64,000 nucleotides of DNA from Fimbriimonas ginsengisoli Gsoil 348 (GCF_000724625.1 NZ_CP007139.1:4154001-4218000); one strand, 5' to 3'; numbered from the stretch's first letter, positions 44,029-52,393 are shown. A program made the numbers and translations. The notes: generated from the letters alone by a model not told the origin.

Positions 44029-44655
44029 ATGCGAAACTCGATTCTTTCCCTTCTGTTCGTCGCCGCGTCGGCCCTGGCCGGCGCCCAGTCGCTCCCCTCC
44101 GCTCCGCACCTGGACCTGGCGCACCGCGGCACTTTTCTGCTGAACGACCCCAAGATCCAGGCGCAGATCGGGCTCAGCTCGGCTCAGGAAGCAAGCTACA
44201 AGCGGATCATGCAGACGCTGTCCGAACGGCAATCGAAGCTGTTTCAGTCCGCGACGCCGGATAACAAGGCGATCATGGTCGCCGACCGCGTGGCGAGCGA
44301 CGACGTCTTGAAGACCCTGACCGCGGACCAGCGGGCGAAGCTGATGAAGGCATCGGTTAAGGCCGCCGGGTACACCGCGCTGGTGGCGCCCGACGTGGCC
44401 GCTAAGCTGAAGCTGAAGCCGGCCCAAGTGAACCGGATCCGTGCGATCTTGAACAAGGCGGACGAGCCGATCGAAGAGCTGGAGTCGATCGTCGCCGAGC
44501 AAGTTTCCAAGGACCCGAAGCACGCCGAGGAAGTAGAGAAAAGCTACCGTGCCGAGCGAAAGCGCCGCGCGAAGAACCAGCTAGCCGACCAGGAGAAGTC
44601 CCTGAAAGTGCTAACCCCCGCCCAGAAGCAAGCCTGGCTCGCACTGACGAACTAG
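44029..44655 (+). CDS. Secreted helical protein of unknown function, member 2 of a tandem pair
   Basis: The 208-aa product has a signal peptide (MRNSILSLLFVAASALAGAQ) and a helical mature part with DPKIQAQIGLSSAQEASYKR, LTADQRAKLMKASVKAAG, LKPAQVNRIRAILNKAD and a final VLTPAQKQAWLALTN. Repeated L-T/S-x-x-Q segments are shared with the preceding gene 19 nt upstream. They suggest an LTXXQ-like periplasmic protein, with function unknown. Confidence 0.7.
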   Translation: MRNSILSLLFVAASALAGAQSLPSAPHLDLAHRGTFLLNDPKIQAQIGLSSAQEASYKRIMQTLSERQSKLFQSATPDNKAIMVADRVASDDVLKTLTADQRAKLMKASVKAAGYTALVAPDVAAKLKLKPAQVNRIRAILNKADEPIEELESIVAEQVSKDPKHAEEVEKSYRAERKRRAKNQLADQEKSLKVLTPAQKQAWLALTN

Positions 44656-44798
44656 CGCTTTCTTACGCCGCAGGCGTGTAGTCGGCACCTAGGTGTGCCG
44701 CCTGCTGTACCAAAGGTACAGCAGGATCATCGGCGGGGCGCCGACGCTACGGGAGGAGGCGCGGCGGCTCAAAGCGGAGTTGCGCCACAATTCGGTCG
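44656..44798. repeat. Intergenic palindromic repeats upstream of trpA
   Basis: The gap contains CTGCTGTACC-AAA-GGTACAGCAG followed by GGATCATCGGCGGGGCGCCG... (44723-44751), which recurs with few changes at 13558-13586. Another palindrome, GGCACCTAGGTGTGCC, lies just before. No gene is visible. Confidence 0.7.
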
Positions 44799-45590
44799 GT
44801 GTCCAAGCTTCATGACCGGTTCGATGCGCTTCGGGGGCGGGGGGAGAAGGGGCTTGTCCTCTTTCTGACGGCGGGAGACCAGCCGCTCGAGGAGCTTCCG
44901 GCGATCGTCGACGCGCTCACGGAAGGTGGGGCCGACGTAATCGAGATCGGGATCCCGTTCAGCGATCCGTTCGGCGAGGGGCCGACGATCCAGGCGAGCA
45001 GCCAGCGAGCGCTGGACAACGGCGCGACCACTCGCTCGATTTTGGATGCGGTAGGCCGCATCACCGCCGCCGTACCGATCGTGACGATGGGCTATTACAA
45101 TCCGGTGCTTCGGTTCGGCCTGGCCGAGTTCGCGTTAGCGAGCGCCAAGGCGGGGGCGTCGGGGACGATCATCAGCGACCTGGTTCCGGATGAAGCGGAC
45201 GCTTGGTGCGAGGCGAGCGCGGCGGCCGGGATCGACACGATCTTCTTGGTAGCGCCGACGAGCACGGAGGAGCGGATTCACGAGGTGGCGGAGCGGACGA
45301 CGGGGTTCGTCTACGCGGTATCGCGGACAGGGGTGACGGGAGCCGAGAACCAGGTTCCGGCCGACGTGCGGGGGCTAGTCGAGCGGATCAAGCGGGAGAC
45401 GGATAAACCGGTGTGCGTTGGCTTCGGAATCTCCAAACCCGAGCACGTCCGGATGGTATGCCAAGTGGCCGACGGGGCCGTGGTCGGAAGCTTCCTAGTC
45501 AACCTGCTTCACCAGAAATGGAACGGCGGCTCGGGCCGCGCGGAAGTCGTGCAGGCGGTCCGAGAATTGAAGGCCGCGACAACTGCGTAG
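44799..45590 (+). CDS. trpA: Tryptophan synthase alpha chain
   Basis: The 263-aa TIM-barrel product has GLVLFLTAGDQP, the catalytic pair in ADVIEIGIPFSDPFGEGPTI (Glu and Asp as in E49/D60 of Salmonella), VTMGYYNPVLRFG, GTIISDLVPDEA, FLVAPTSTEERI, FVYAVSRTGVTGA and VCVGFGISKPEHV. It cleaves indole-3-glycerol phosphate to indole and glyceraldehyde 3-phosphate for the beta chain. Start GTG 44799. No trpB or other trp gene is adjacent, so the pathway is dispersed in this genome. Confidence 0.95.
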   Translation: MSKLHDRFDALRGRGEKGLVLFLTAGDQPLEELPAIVDALTEGGADVIEIGIPFSDPFGEGPTIQASSQRALDNGATTRSILDAVGRITAAVPIVTMGYYNPVLRFGLAEFALASAKAGASGTIISDLVPDEADAWCEASAAAGIDTIFLVAPTSTEERIHEVAERTTGFVYAVSRTGVTGAENQVPADVRGLVERIKRETDKPVCVGFGISKPEHVRMVCQVADGAVVGSFLVNLLHQKWNGGSGRAEVVQAVRELKAATTA

Positions 45591-45609
45591 CCTCGGCTGG
45601 GAGCCGGTG

Positions 45610-46683
45610 CTACTGCGGAACATAGATCGCGTCTCGGCCGAGGGTCGGGATCCGGCGCGAACAGGTGAAGCACCAGAGGTCCCACTGGCCGTCGATGTAG
45701 TTGTGGTTATTTGGGAGGGGGCAGGCTTGGGTGTAGAGATACCACTTGCCGCCGATCTTGTAGAAGGCTGGGGTGGCGACGTGGTAGATGGCGTCGTCGC
45801 GGTAGATGCCGGTCCATTTGGTTTGGAGCACGGTGTCTACGTCGAGCTGCTTCCAGCCTGAATCGGGGCGGTCGCTGACGGCGATGACGGGACGCCAGCG
45901 CTTGCCGTAATCGGTTCCGACTTCGGTGCTAAGAACGTAGGTTCGGCCGATTTTGCTGACCTGGTGCCACTCGTAATAGGCGTCGGGAGTGGAGGCAAAG
46001 ATCTGGCCCATTCCTCGTGGGTCGTTCTGGTTGAAGTGGCGCGTCCACGTTTTGCCGTCGGACGACGTTGCCAGGCGGATGCCGGGCAGGGTTCCGTCTT
46101 TGCCTCGGTACGAGTAATACATGTACCAGCTCCATCTGCCCCGCTTCTTCTCTCGCCAGACTGCGGCTTGGGAGGCCATTTCCTCGGAGTAGGGGGCAGT
46201 GGGCTCGGGGGAGAGGACAGGAGCGGCAGAGTAGCGCCGAATGTTGACGGGGGTGATCGACGAGTATCCGTCGGGGCCGGCCGGGCAGATGGCGAGGCCG
46301 ATGTGGTCTTGGATGTTGCCCGCGGTGGCTGAGTAGTAGATGTAGTAGGCGTCTTCTTCCGGAATGTAGAGGACGGCGTCCAGTCGGATCGTCGTGGCGT
46401 CCCAGCCTTTGCCGATCGGACCGAAGACCGGGTTACGGCGGTCTTGGTGCCAGGTGAACGGATCCTTGACGGAGGCCCAAGCCTTGCCGACTGCGCACAC
46501 GACCCGATTCGATTTGGGGACCCCCGAATAGAACATCACCAGCTTCGATGGGTCCTTCGGGTTGGGGAGAATGCACGGCTCTTGGACCTGCTGCGATTCC
46601 CAGGCGCCGTCGGCCCGGTCGACGATAATTTGTCCGGCCGGCGGCGTTACCACCAGAGCGGCCAGGAGCGAAAGGAACGTCAT
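45610..46683 (-). CDS. Secreted beta-propeller protein, GH43/GH32-like
   Basis: The 357-aa product has a signal peptide (MTFLSLLAALVVTPPAG) and repeated blades with the pattern of five-bladed glycosidase propellers: VQEPCILPNPKDPSKLVMFYSG, WDATTIRLDAVLYIPEEDAYYIYYSA, SQAAVWREKKRGRWSWYMYYSYRG, GIRLATSSDGKTWTRH, HVATPAFYKIGGKWYLYTQA. This resembles GH43/GH117-type proteins acting on arabinose- or agar-like sugars. I cannot assign the three catalytic acids with certainty, so enzymatic activity is not proven. Confidence 0.7.
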   Translation of the reverse strand: MTFLSLLAALVVTPPAGQIIVDRADGAWESQQVQEPCILPNPKDPSKLVMFYSGVPKSNRVVCAVGKAWASVKDPFTWHQDRRNPVFGPIGKGWDATTIRLDAVLYIPEEDAYYIYYSATAGNIQDHIGLAICPAGPDGYSSITPVNIRRYSAAPVLSPEPTAPYSEEMASQAAVWREKKRGRWSWYMYYSYRGKDGTLPGIRLATSSDGKTWTRHFNQNDPRGMGQIFASTPDAYYEWHQVSKIGRTYVLSTEVGTDYGKRWRPVIAVSDRPDSGWKQLDVDTVLQTKWTGIYRDDAIYHVATPAFYKIGGKWYLYTQACPLPNNHNYIDGQWDLWCFTCSRRIPTLGRDAIYVPQ

Positions 46684-46712
46684 GACGCCAGCTTAGTCGG
46701 AAAGGTCGGCAA

Positions 46713-47315
46713 CTAGGCAGGCGGCGGCTTCTGCACGAACGGGTTCGGTTTTAGCTCGATCTTTTTGACCGATTGCAAGTAATCCACCATCTTGTCCGCG
46801 TCTTTACCGGCGAGCTGGGCGTGGAAGTGGAGGGTGAAGCCGTGGGGGCCTCGGGAGTCGATGAGGTGGGGTTGGAGGGTGAGGAACGATTTCACCGCTT
46901 CGAGCTGGCCCATCATGGTGGCGCAGAAGATGTCGATGCGGGCACCTCGCTCCAGCAGGAGCTCGACGATGTCGTGGCGGCCCATGTGGGAAGCGCCTCC
47001 GAGGCCGGATTCCCAGTCGCCGGCGCCCCAGTCCATGAACCCGTTGACGAGGAGCGGCTCGCGGTCGAGTAGCTTCTTGGTCATCTCCAGGTCGGAGTGG
47101 GCGTAGATGACGAAGTCTTGGACCATCAGCCGGTTGAGCTGCGGCTTCTTCCAGCGCGGCTGGAATTCGGGGGCGGCGTAGTCGCGGGTGAACGGGGCCT
47201 CGACCGGGGTGGGCGTCTTGGCCGGTTCCTGAGCAAGGCCAAGCCCGGCGAGGGAGCCAGCCGCCGCACCGGCGGTCCAGCGGCAAAGAGAGCGACGGGA
47301 TAGCGATTCGGACAT
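46713..47315 (-). CDS. Tat-exported ankyrin-repeat protein
   Basis: The product of about 200 aa starts MSESLSRRSLCRWTAGAAAG (ATG 47315, with GAGGAG 7 nt upstream), a twin-arginine signal. The mature part has ankyrin-like repeats: VIYAHSDLEMTKKLLDREPLLVNGFMDWGAG, LGGASHMGRHDIVELLLERGARIDIFCATMMGQLEAVKSFL and THLHFHAQLAGKDADKMVDYL-like. Ankyrin repeats bind proteins. Partner and role are unknown. ATG 47318 directly before is an alternative start. It ends 29 nt from the GH43-like gene on the same strand. Confidence 0.78.
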   Translation of the reverse strand: MSESLSRRSLCRWTAGAAAGSLAGLGLAQEPAKTPTPVEAPFTRDYAAPEFQPRWKKPQLNRLMVQDFVIYAHSDLEMTKKLLDREPLLVNGFMDWGAGDWESGLGGASHMGRHDIVELLLERGARIDIFCATMMGQLEAVKSFLTLQPHLIDSRGPHGFTLHFHAQLAGKDADKMVDYLQSVKKIELKPNPFVQKPPPA

Positions 47316-47678
47316 CATCCAACTCCTCGGGGTCTTCCCGATACCAGACTTCATCTTACGTCAATGGCGATTCATTGTACGAACGGCGACCGTCCGTTCG
47401 GTTCCCGCCCGTCCGGATTGGCGCTGGTGGGTTCGTTTTCGACCGGTTTAGGTTCAATTCTGGGTTCGTTCCACGATTTTTGTTTTCGTTTTGGGGTTTT
47501 TGGGGGCCCGTGACGACCACCTCACTATTCTATCATGGACAGGTAGACATTTGTTGCACTCTGACCTGCCTCGCAATTCTTGAGCCGTCGATGGTCTACT
47601 GAGGGATCGGTGAACGCAGCGTCGCCTCCTTCCAGAGGGTTCATCGGCTGAAGCCGATGCTACGGGTAAGGTTCGGGA
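47316..47678. other. Intergenic region at the left edge of the accessory island
   Basis: About 360 nt contain a T/G-rich stretch at 47440-47510 (TTTTTGTTTTCGTTTTGGGG) unlike the surrounding DNA. Near 47637-47665 there is a copy of the TCATCGGCTGAAGCCGATGC hairpin. A 75-codon frame at 47375-47602 shows no protein-like features. The promoter of the HNH gene should lie here, but I cannot pick it. Confidence 0.5.
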
Positions 47679-48620
47679 GTGCGCGTTTACGTTGGCATCA
47701 CGGACCGGGATTGGTTTGAGATGCTCTCGGCGATGCGGCCGGATGAGGTGAACTTTTGGAAGCCGGGGGAGCGGGGGTCCTTTGGTTCGCTTAAGCAGGG
47801 CGAGCTATTCTTATTCAAGCTTCATTCGCCGTTGAACTACATCGTTGGCGGCGGATACTTCGTGAGGTTTGTGCCGGATCTGCCGGTTTCGTTTGTCTGG
47901 GACGCGTTCCGGGAGAAGAACGGGGTTAGGTCGATGGGCGAGTTTCTGACTCGAATCCGGAAGTACCGGGCAGGGGTGGTCGATGCGGATCCAAAGATTG
48001 GGAGCATCGTGCTGACGGAGCCGTTCTGGTTTCCCAGGGACGCGTGGATACCGGCGCCGGCGGATTGGCCGAAGAGCACGGTGCAAGGGAAGGGTTTCGA
48101 TGCGCTGGATGGGCGAGGGCACGAATTGGTAGCCCAAGTCCGCGAACGGCTTGGTCAGCCGACCGAGCCTGAGCTGGCAATTCCGGGCGACTTCGTGCGT
48201 GAGCGGGACCGAGGTCGGGAGCGGTATGGCGAGGCGGTTCGCAAGGTGCGTCTTGGGCAGGGCGGTTTTCAAGTCGAAGTCGTCGAGGCATACGAGCGGC
48301 GGTGTGCATTGACGGGTGAGAAGACATTGCCGGTGCTGCAGGCGGCGCACATCGTGCCGTATTCCGAGGGTGGGGAGCACGAGGTGCAGAACGGGCTTCT
48401 ACTTCGATCCGATATGCACACGCTGTTCGACCGGGGGTATTTGACGATAACGCCCGATTACCGCGTCGAGGTGAGCGCGCAGATTCAGGAGCAGTTTACA
48501 AACGGGAAGCTGTACTACAGCTATCACGGTCAGGAGCTGCGGTCGTTGCCGTCCGAGTCGCGAAGACGGCCGTCGGCGGAGTTCCTACAGTGGCACAACG
48601 ACCGCGTGTTTGTACCATAG
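47679..48620 (+). CDS. HNH endonuclease with N-terminal PUA/EVE-like domain
   Basis: The 313-aa product ends in an HNH domain of the HNH_2 type: CALTGEKTLPVLQAAHIVPY, SEGGEHEVQNGLLLRSDMHT and LFDRGYLTI (residues about 209-256), with the catalytic AAHI His and the N/H pair. The first about 75 residues (MRVYVGITDRDWFEMLSAMR to NYIVGGGYFVRF, with VNFWKP) look like a PUA/EVE-type reader domain. That layout, reader plus HNH nuclease, fits modification-dependent (type IV) restriction; this is inference from domain order. Start GTG 47679. No methylase gene is adjacent. It lies at the left end of the mobile, repeat-rich island. Confidence 0.8.
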   Translation: MRVYVGITDRDWFEMLSAMRPDEVNFWKPGERGSFGSLKQGELFLFKLHSPLNYIVGGGYFVRFVPDLPVSFVWDAFREKNGVRSMGEFLTRIRKYRAGVVDADPKIGSIVLTEPFWFPRDAWIPAPADWPKSTVQGKGFDALDGRGHELVAQVRERLGQPTEPELAIPGDFVRERDRGRERYGEAVRKVRLGQGGFQVEVVEAYERRCALTGEKTLPVLQAAHIVPYSEGGEHEVQNGLLLRSDMHTLFDRGYLTITPDYRVEVSAQIQEQFTNGKLYYSYHGQELRSLPSESRRRPSAEFLQWHNDRVFVP

Positions 48621-48712
48621 CGGACGCGAAAATCAGTCATCGGCTTCTCCTGACGGTTTGCCGGTCGAAGCGAAGCTTCGTTGACTTAGGTGGTGCAAAG
48701 CCGGGTGAGGTC

Positions 48713-48830
48713 GATCCCTCCCGACGCGCCGTCGGGAGGGTCCCGCGCCAGCGGGGCCTCCATCTGAGAAACGCGTAGCGGATTGCCCGGCCGGTGGCCG
48801 GACCCTCCCGACGGCGCGTCGGGAGGGATC
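48713..48830. repeat. REPIN-like pair of palindromes in inverted orientation, just 5' of RAYT
   Basis: A 31-nt sequence at 48713-48743 (starting GATCCCTCCCGACGCGCCG) is repeated as its exact reverse complement at 48800-48830. Each arm is itself a palindrome (CCCTCCCGACG...GTCGGGAGGG). Two inverted REP units separated by 56 nt form a REPIN, the mobile unit associated with RAYT transposases, and the RAYT gene begins 6 nt later. Confidence 0.88.
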
Positions 48831-48835
48831 AGGCG

Positions 48836-49252
48836 ATGGCATGCGAGGCCCGGCGAAAGCCGGTGCTTGCGGAGCCCGAATTCACCGACTCCTGCGCGGC
48901 GAATCTCGCACGGGCGGCTGTGGAAAACGGTTGCATCGTCCCGATCTACACGATCTTGCCGGATCACGTGCACGTCCTGATCATGGGCGCGGAGGACTCG
49001 AGTCAACCAAAGAAAGCCATGGAGCGGTTTAAGTATCTCTCAGGAACTTGGCTCTTCCATAAGAGACCTGGGGTCGCTTGGCAAGACGATTTCCACGATC
49101 GTAACATCCGCTCCTCCGACGATTGGCCGAACCATGTCCGATACATCGCCTTGAACCCCGTTCGCGCCGGTCTCTGCGAGAACATTAAGGATTGGCCATT
49201 CACCGGTTCCATCGGCACCGACCTGGACGAGATCCTTGACACGACCATTTGA
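48836..49252 (+). CDS. REP-associated tyrosine transposase (RAYT, Y1/IS200-like), 5'-trimmed
   Basis: The product of about 138 aa has the HUH motif in YTILPDHVHVLIMG and the late motif NHVRYIALNPVRAGLCENI, which contains the conserved region of the catalytic Tyr in RAYTs. RAYTs nick single-stranded DNA at REP hairpins. ATG 48836 gives MACEARRKPVLAEPEF. A related copy at 52153 has about 18 more N-terminal residues (YRGRKSVSFTACEARRKPVL), so this copy has lost its N-terminal end, and a REPIN now takes its place. An in-frame ATG at 48794 would translate the palindrome and is unlikely. The transposase core looks intact. Confidence 0.85.
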   Translation: MACEARRKPVLAEPEFTDSCAANLARAAVENGCIVPIYTILPDHVHVLIMGAEDSSQPKKAMERFKYLSGTWLFHKRPGVAWQDDFHDRNIRSSDDWPNHVRYIALNPVRAGLCENIKDWPFTGSIGTDLDEILDTTI

Positions 49253-49639
49253 TGTGAAATGTGGTAGTCGATGCGAAACGGAGGTGAGTGGACTGTAGGG
49301 AAATGAAGCAAAGCGGAATCGGGTCCGAAAGTTGGCTCGTACCTGGGCGAGAGCGTTTCACATTGTTGACCGCGGCGCAAATGGTCGGAAGGCCTCCGCC
49401 ATCCAAGAACCAACCTGCGCCGACACAACCTCCAGTCGCGAGGCAAACCAGCCCGGATCGACACGAAGACAGCGCACCCAAAGATGATTTGTGTTGGAGA
49501 GATGCCCGAGATCTGAGAGATGGCTTCTAACCTTCTCTTAGGTCGCCAAGCGAGAAGCATGGACGGAAACTATGGTTATTTGGGCTGGTCCAGGCGACGA
49601 GGGCCGGATCAATTTTAGATGGTTAGGATTGAGGGCTCC
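49253..49639. repeat. 387-nt gap with degenerate REP sequences
   Basis: GTTGGCTCGTACCTGG (49331-49346) and the inverse CCAACCTGCGCCGACACAAC (from 49410) are diverged copies of the REP units at 51832-52045. Between them lies GTTTCACATTGTTGACCGCG. I see no gene. Confidence 0.65.
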
Positions 49640-50710
49640 TCAACGAGAAGTGAGGGCTCTAAGCTGGTCCAGTGAGCCATTGAATACTTCCAAGTGTAGT
49701 TTCTTGCTAAGTCCTTCCATCTGACCCGCCCGCGAGTACTGCTCGAAATCACAGGACACGCGTTTGCCAGTTGCGCCCGTGTGAGAATGTCCACCCCAGT
49801 AACCCGTTGAGCCCGTCCACCTCAGATTCGCTTTTAGATCTGGATCGTCTGCCAAGAAAGCGCACAGATCTCGAGGCCCCGCAATTATCACCTTTCGGTT
49901 GCTAAGCTTCTCAATCTCCCGAACAAAGGATTTAAGGATGCCGGCTTTCGATCGAAAACTATCGAGCCGCTTGTCGACGCGACCCGGTTCCACACCGACC
50001 AGCAGCGGGAGGTCTGATGGCTGAGGCTGCACAACCTCATACATATGGCGGGCTTGGTCCGCCCCCGAGGTCTGGAACGAGAGGTAGTGGTAGGCACCCC
50101 TCAGAATTCCGGCACGACCTGCTGCAGCCCAGTTAATATCAAAAGTTGGATCTGTAAACGTTACACCCTCCGTGGCCTTAATGAACGCAAAACAAACACC
50201 TCGCGACTTGAGGTGTTTCAAAGCAGCTTCTACACGTTCAACAGTCAAAGGGGTACGCCTAGGAGCACCATCGATGTCCCAATGGTTCATATCTATTCCA
50301 ATGGGTCCGTGGTTTCCACCTGGTTTGTTGGGAGGCAACGGCAGATTAGAGACGGCGTCACTAAGTTCCTGGGCAAGGCGGGGCTGTGTATGTGTCAGGT
50401 AAGGCAATACTTCTCCTACCTTGTTTGCGACGCGTGCAGAAGACTGTTGGGCTTTACGAATCTTGAGATTGGCCGCAATTAGCTGATCATTCTTCTTTTG
50501 CAACTCCCGGTTCTTCTCCTGTAGAGCGGCGACGATCGCTTCGGCGGACCTGGCCTTCTCCAGCTCAGTTACGTGGAGGACCTCTAGGCGATGGCGCTCC
50601 GACTCGCTCCTGAGAGCAAAGAGAACTGCACAGAAAGATCCCAGCAAGCCTGCGACAGCAACAGAGTTAGTTATCGCAATTCGTATTGTAAAGGATCGAT
50701 TTTCAGTCAT
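49640..50710 (-). CDS. Membrane-anchored GH25-type lysozyme with a missing catalytic Asp
   Basis: The 356-aa product has an N-terminal membrane helix (residues about 10-33), a coiled coil (about 36-90, KARSAEAIVAALQEKNRELQ), and a GH25 muramidase domain from about 135: GPIGIDMNHWDIDG (Asp140), FAFIKATEGVTFTDPTFDINW, AGILRGAYHYLSF, LPLLVGVEPG. In active GH25 enzymes the last motif is D-x-E; here it is G239-V-E241, so one of the two acidic residues is replaced by Gly. It may be weakly active or a peptidoglycan binder. Its start overlaps the end of the upstream membrane-protein gene by 8 nt. Base composition is lower in G+C than the core genes. Confidence 0.82.
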   Translation of the reverse strand: MTENRSFTIRIAITNSVAVAGLLGSFCAVLFALRSESERHRLEVLHVTELEKARSAEAIVAALQEKNRELQKKNDQLIAANLKIRKAQQSSARVANKVGEVLPYLTHTQPRLAQELSDAVSNLPLPPNKPGGNHGPIGIDMNHWDIDGAPRRTPLTVERVEAALKHLKSRGVCFAFIKATEGVTFTDPTFDINWAAAGRAGILRGAYHYLSFQTSGADQARHMYEVVQPQPSDLPLLVGVEPGRVDKRLDSFRSKAGILKSFVREIEKLSNRKVIIAGPRDLCAFLADDPDLKANLRWTGSTGYWGGHSHTGATGKRVSCDFEQYSRAGQMEGLSKKLHLEVFNGSLDQLRALTSR

Positions 50711-51245
50711 GGGCGGAAGAATGGGGAGAGGGTATTTCGTGTGGTAACCGTTGTAGAACTGTGATTCTCGTCTCTGAATTCAACTCTTGCCGCAATTTCT
50801 CAGTGATCTTACGAACCTCTTCCTCCGCCTTCTTGATTCCTTCGAGGCTCTTGGGCACTTGCCGGTGGCGATTTCGGCAACTTGCCCATTCTATATCGAC
50901 CCTGGCTTTCAGTCCTAAGCAACGAAGAAAGGAGCCCACTTGAGGAGCTGCAGTGAGCGAGAAGCATGCGGTGAGCCCAGCAATGGCTGGGACGGCATTT
51001 GGAATGATTAACTGCTTTCCAACATAGGGGCCAATAATGAGGGCAATTGCATAGAGTCCGCGTGTGAAAAGCAAGCCCCTGGCAAGGCCCTTGACAGACC
51101 TGAAGTGGTCGCAGATGGAGAACTCGAAGGTATCTCCCGCATCTTGGTTTGGATCCGATTTCATACTCTCTGGGAGTGACCTGCTCATTTCGCCGAACAC
51201 CGCGGCCAAGGACAGTGCCCATTGTATCAATAATTGCATTATCAC
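50703..51245 (-). CDS. Membrane protein of unknown function, partner of the GH25 gene
   Basis: The 180-aa product has a hydrophobic start (MIMQLLIQWALSLAAVFGEM), a hydrophobic region at about residues 58-105 (LLFTRGLYAIALIIGPYVGK, IAGLTACFSLTAAPQVGSFL) that could form two helices, and a charged helical C-terminus (GIKKAEEEVRKITEKLRQEL). I do not recognise the family. It overlaps the GH25 gene by 8 nt, so they are co-translated. A phage-lysis-like pair (membrane protein plus lysozyme) is possible, but the protein does not look like a known holin. Confidence 0.6.
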   Translation of the reverse strand: MIMQLLIQWALSLAAVFGEMSRSLPESMKSDPNQDAGDTFEFSICDHFRSVKGLARGLLFTRGLYAIALIIGPYVGKQLIIPNAVPAIAGLTACFSLTAAPQVGSFLRCLGLKARVDIEWASCRNRHRQVPKSLEGIKKAEEEVRKITEKLRQELNSETRITVLQRLPHEIPSPHSSAHD

Positions 51246-51566
51246 GCCAGAAATTGGTGCACAAAAACGTCAGCGGTCTGGCCTATGAAAGTGTTGTAGC
51301 CATCTGGATGCCTATAGCGTACAGAGGCAGTCTGAAAAATTGCCCGAGCCACCGGCTGTGGAACCGATTGGGGCCGGTCTCTGATTTATCGCTCCGGATC
51401 TGAACCTACTGGGTTGTGCGATGCAGCCGGTGATGGCCGTCCAGTTATCGCTCGCGCGGACGACTTAGTGGTGAAGGTCGTGCTGCCACCGAACGCCCGG
51501 GCCGCGCTGAAAAAACTCCAGACCGAGAGGTGTCTTAACCGATCCATGGCGGCTTAGGGTCGGCTG
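51246..51566. other. 321-nt gap with a possible gene remnant
   Basis: On the + strand, 51336-51557 is open without a start and encodes a tail such as ARADDLVVKVVLPPNARAAL, which looks like the C-terminal end of a once-functional protein (vaguely FRG-domain-like). There is no start codon or ribosome-binding site. I call it a remnant at most. Confidence 0.3.
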
Positions 51567-51809
51567 TTAGCGTCCGTGCAGGTAGCGTTCCCGTGGACAT
51601 AATCCGGCATGATGGTGTAAACGGGATGGTCTGGCGAACTCGTTGGTGGCTCCGGCGAGGAGGTGGACGCAAGCTCGAACGATTTCAGGGTCGGCGAGTT
51701 TTGGGCGCCGGTGGAGCTCGCATGCGGTGAAGGAGACGGTCTTCTGGCCGTTGTAAGCGGCCTCCGGTAGCCGAAGTTTCTTCATCCGCGGCGGCGTCAT
51801 GACGGGCAT
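51567..51809 (-). pseudogene. RAYT transposase remnant, frameshifted
   Basis: MKKLRLPEAAYNGQKTVSFTACELHRRPKLADPEI is the N-terminal part of a RAYT and aligns with the copy at 52153 (PPDAAYRGRKSVSFTACEAR). Near 51625 the frame shifts; the adjacent frame reads VYTIMPDYVHGNAT, the HUH region, where the second His of the motif is followed by unrelated sequence. The rest of the transposase is missing. Confidence 0.75.
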
Positions 51810-51812
51810 TTT

Positions 51813-52045
51813 AACGCGAAGCGTTGTAGCCGCAGGTTGGTTCGTACCTGCGCGGGGGTGTTTTGGTTCGAGGACCGCCGCGCCTATCGGACGTTGTTGT
51901 CCCGTTTTGACGAGGTGTGGAGGTCGTTTGGGGGTTGTCCGCAGGTACGAGCCAACCTGCGTCTACACAACCTGCGGTTGTAAACCCATACGAATCGTTC
52001 GCACCTAACGCGAAGCGTTGTAGTAGCAGGTTGGCTCGTACCTGC
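51813..52045. repeat. REP cluster: three 20-nt palindromes with flanking GAAGCG palindromes
   Basis: GCAGGTTGGTTCGTACCTGC (51832-51851), its inverted form GCAGGTACGAGCCAACCTGC (51941-51960) and GCAGGTTGGCTCGTACCTGC (52026-52045) are copies of one REP. The first and third are each preceded by AACGCGAAGCGTTGTAG. The first two face each other as a REPIN would. They lie between two RAYT remnants. No gene is present in this 340-nt gap. Confidence 0.85.
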
Positions 52046-52152
52046 TCTAAAGTCTTGGCGGTGTGACGCTCACCTCAACCACCCGTCGTACCTCCGGGAC
52101 CCAGTTGCGCATACACGCGCTGCGCGCGTAGGAACGGCGTGCCGTATATCGA

Positions 52153-52392
52153 ATGAAGCCCCAGCGACCTCCGGACGCAGCCTACCGTGGTCGAAAGTCG
52201 GTCTCATTCACAGCATGCGAGGCCCGCCGAAAGCCGGTACTCGCGGAACCCGAATTCGCCGACTCCTGCGCCGCGAGTCTCGCAAGGGCTGCCGTGGAAA
52301 ACGGCTGCATCGTCCCTATCAACACGATCATGCCGGAGCACATGCGCGTCCTGATCATGGGCTTCAAGCGGCCGGTGATGTTAGAATCTGGG
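52153..52392 (+). pseudogene. RAYT transposase remnant, 3' truncated
   Basis: MKPQRPPDAAYRGRKSVSFT and ACEARRKPVLAEPEFADSCA, then SLARAAVENGCIVPINTIMP and EHMRVLIMG, is a RAYT N-terminal half about 85% identical to the copy at 48836. The HUH motif DHVHVLI has become EHMRVLI, which would be inactive. Similarity stops at about 52370, after which the frame runs into the 3' end of the convergent PIN gene. Confidence 0.8.
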
Positions 52393-52393
52393 C

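Noticed and set aside
47375-47602. 75-codon + frame
   Set aside because: Aromatic-rich, low-complexity translation of a T/G-rich spacer with no ribosome-binding site or family resemblance.
51336-51557. Open + frame with a protein-like tail
   Set aside because: No start codon or ribosome-binding site; at best the end of a lost gene, so not called as a CDS.
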